Of a DNA stretch of 5,815 bases, positions 5,484 through 5,815 are shown in pieces. Origin of the DNA: Coriobacteriia bacterium (GTDB lineage: Bacteria > Actinomycetota > Coriobacteriia > Anaerosomatales > JAUVQN01); assembly GCA_030598125.1 (NCBI GenBank), contig JAUVQN010000089.1, positions 1 through 5,815 of the forward strand. The letters run 5' to 3'. Both the position numbers and the translations under genes were made by a program. The first letter of the stretch is position 1, and each line of letters begins with the position of its first letter. The notes under the pieces were generated by a model. That model saw only the letters and a list, made by a program, of their open reading frames with translations, was not told the origin of the DNA and did no database searches.

Positions 5484-5815
5484 ATGGCGTACGAGCCCAG
5501 GACATACCGGGGGGCCGTCCAGGCCGAGGGCCTGGTCTCCTTCGAGGTGTCGATCAGCGAGACCGACTTGCTGATCCTCGCCGAAGAGGACCTCACCGAT
5601 CTCGCAGAGGACCTCGTGGTCGCGGCGAGGTGGGAGATCGAGTCCTTCATCCAGCGGCATCCCCGTTTCGAGAAGACGCTCGCACCCTACGAGGTCCCCG
5701 ACGACGCGCCGGGGCTCGTGCGGCGCATGGCGAGCGCCGCCGTGCGCGCGCGGGTCGGTCCGATGGCGGCGGTCGCGGGAGCGGTCTCGCAGTACGTGGC
5801 CGAAGGGCTCGCCGA
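5484..5815 (+). CDS. UPF0280 family protein (ApbE-like fold), 3'-truncated by the window
   Basis: The first 110 residues of a protein continuing past the window. Family features in order: a short basic start MAYEPRTYRG, the strand FEVSISETDLLI at 20-31, a helix with R49 leading into IESFIQRHPRFEKTLAP (52-68), DDAPGLVRRMASAA (73-86), and VGPMAAVAGAV at 91-101. The VGPMAAVAGA run and the HPxF...L.P motif are characteristic of UPF0280, found mainly in anaerobic bacteria and methanogens. Its fold is related to ApbE flavin transferases, but its function is unproven. ATG 5484 is chosen because the family start falls there. The nearest purine-rich stretch (GGGAGGGGAG, 5452-5461) is over 20 bases away, too far for a normal ribosome site. 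An in-frame TTG at 5475 would add three residues and is not better placed. The missing C-terminal half prevents checking key residues. Confidence 0.85.
   Translation, partial: MAYEPRTYRGAVQAEGLVSFEVSISETDLLILAEEDLTDLAEDLVVAARWEIESFIQRHPRFEKTLAPYEVPDDAPGLVRRMASAAVRARVGPMAAVAGAVSQYVAEGLA

Noticed and set aside
5306..5650. Minus-strand 114-codon frame ending at the GGDEF start
   Set aside because: Its ATG AGG AGC end overlaps the GGDEF start and resembles coupling, but most of it is antisense to the UPF0280 coding region and its composition is not protein-like.
1..5815. CRISPR arrays, tRNA/rRNA genes, transposases, phage genes or other mobile elements
   Set aside because: None seen; no regularly spaced long repeats, cloverleaf sequences or transposase/integrase motifs.

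Overview
The window is GC-rich and densely packed. Its gene set points to an anaerobic or facultatively anaerobic, acetogen-like bacterium: a cysteine-rich MetV next to a short MetF, a lipoamide dehydrogenase, a lipoyl synthase and a UPF0280 protein. High G/C at third codon positions, several extended -10 or leaderless-looking starts and this gene mix would fit a deep-branching anaerobic actinobacterium (Coriobacteriia/OPB41-like). That placement is inference; nothing in the window is a taxonomic marker.

Layout. Positions 1-297 hold the 3' end of metV. It overlaps by 4 bases the start of metF (294-1166), the methylenetetrahydrofolate reductase of the methyl branch of one-carbon metabolism. 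A 151-bp gap follows with three phased direct repeats and a 12-bp palindrome. Next is a small protein (1318-1794) that ends in the C-terminal part of a LytTR DNA-binding domain. Then come a probable promoter, a leader with two short hairpins, lpdA (1892-3295, dihydrolipoamide dehydrogenase) and, 55 bp on, lipA (3351-4238, lipoyl synthase). Convergent to lipA, 18 bp away, lies a minus-strand gene (4257-5309) for a diguanylate cyclase with an N-terminal helical domain that reads as ferritin-like. A divergent intergenic region of about 170 bp leads to the start of a UPF0280-family gene (5484 to the window end).

How the genes fit together. MetV/MetF make methyl-tetrahydrofolate. LpdA is the L-protein that reoxidises the lipoyl arm of GcvH or of 2-oxoacid dehydrogenases, and LipA builds that lipoyl group. 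The segment therefore joins folate C1 chemistry to the lipoate-dependent glycine cleavage/synthase system. From memory, acetogen Wood-Ljungdahl clusters also place metV, metF and lpdA together; here a LytTR gene with its own possible operator is inserted between metF and lpdA. The most novel item is the predicted ferritin-like/GGDEF fusion, which suggests an iron-, oxygen- or redox-responsive source of c-di-GMP.
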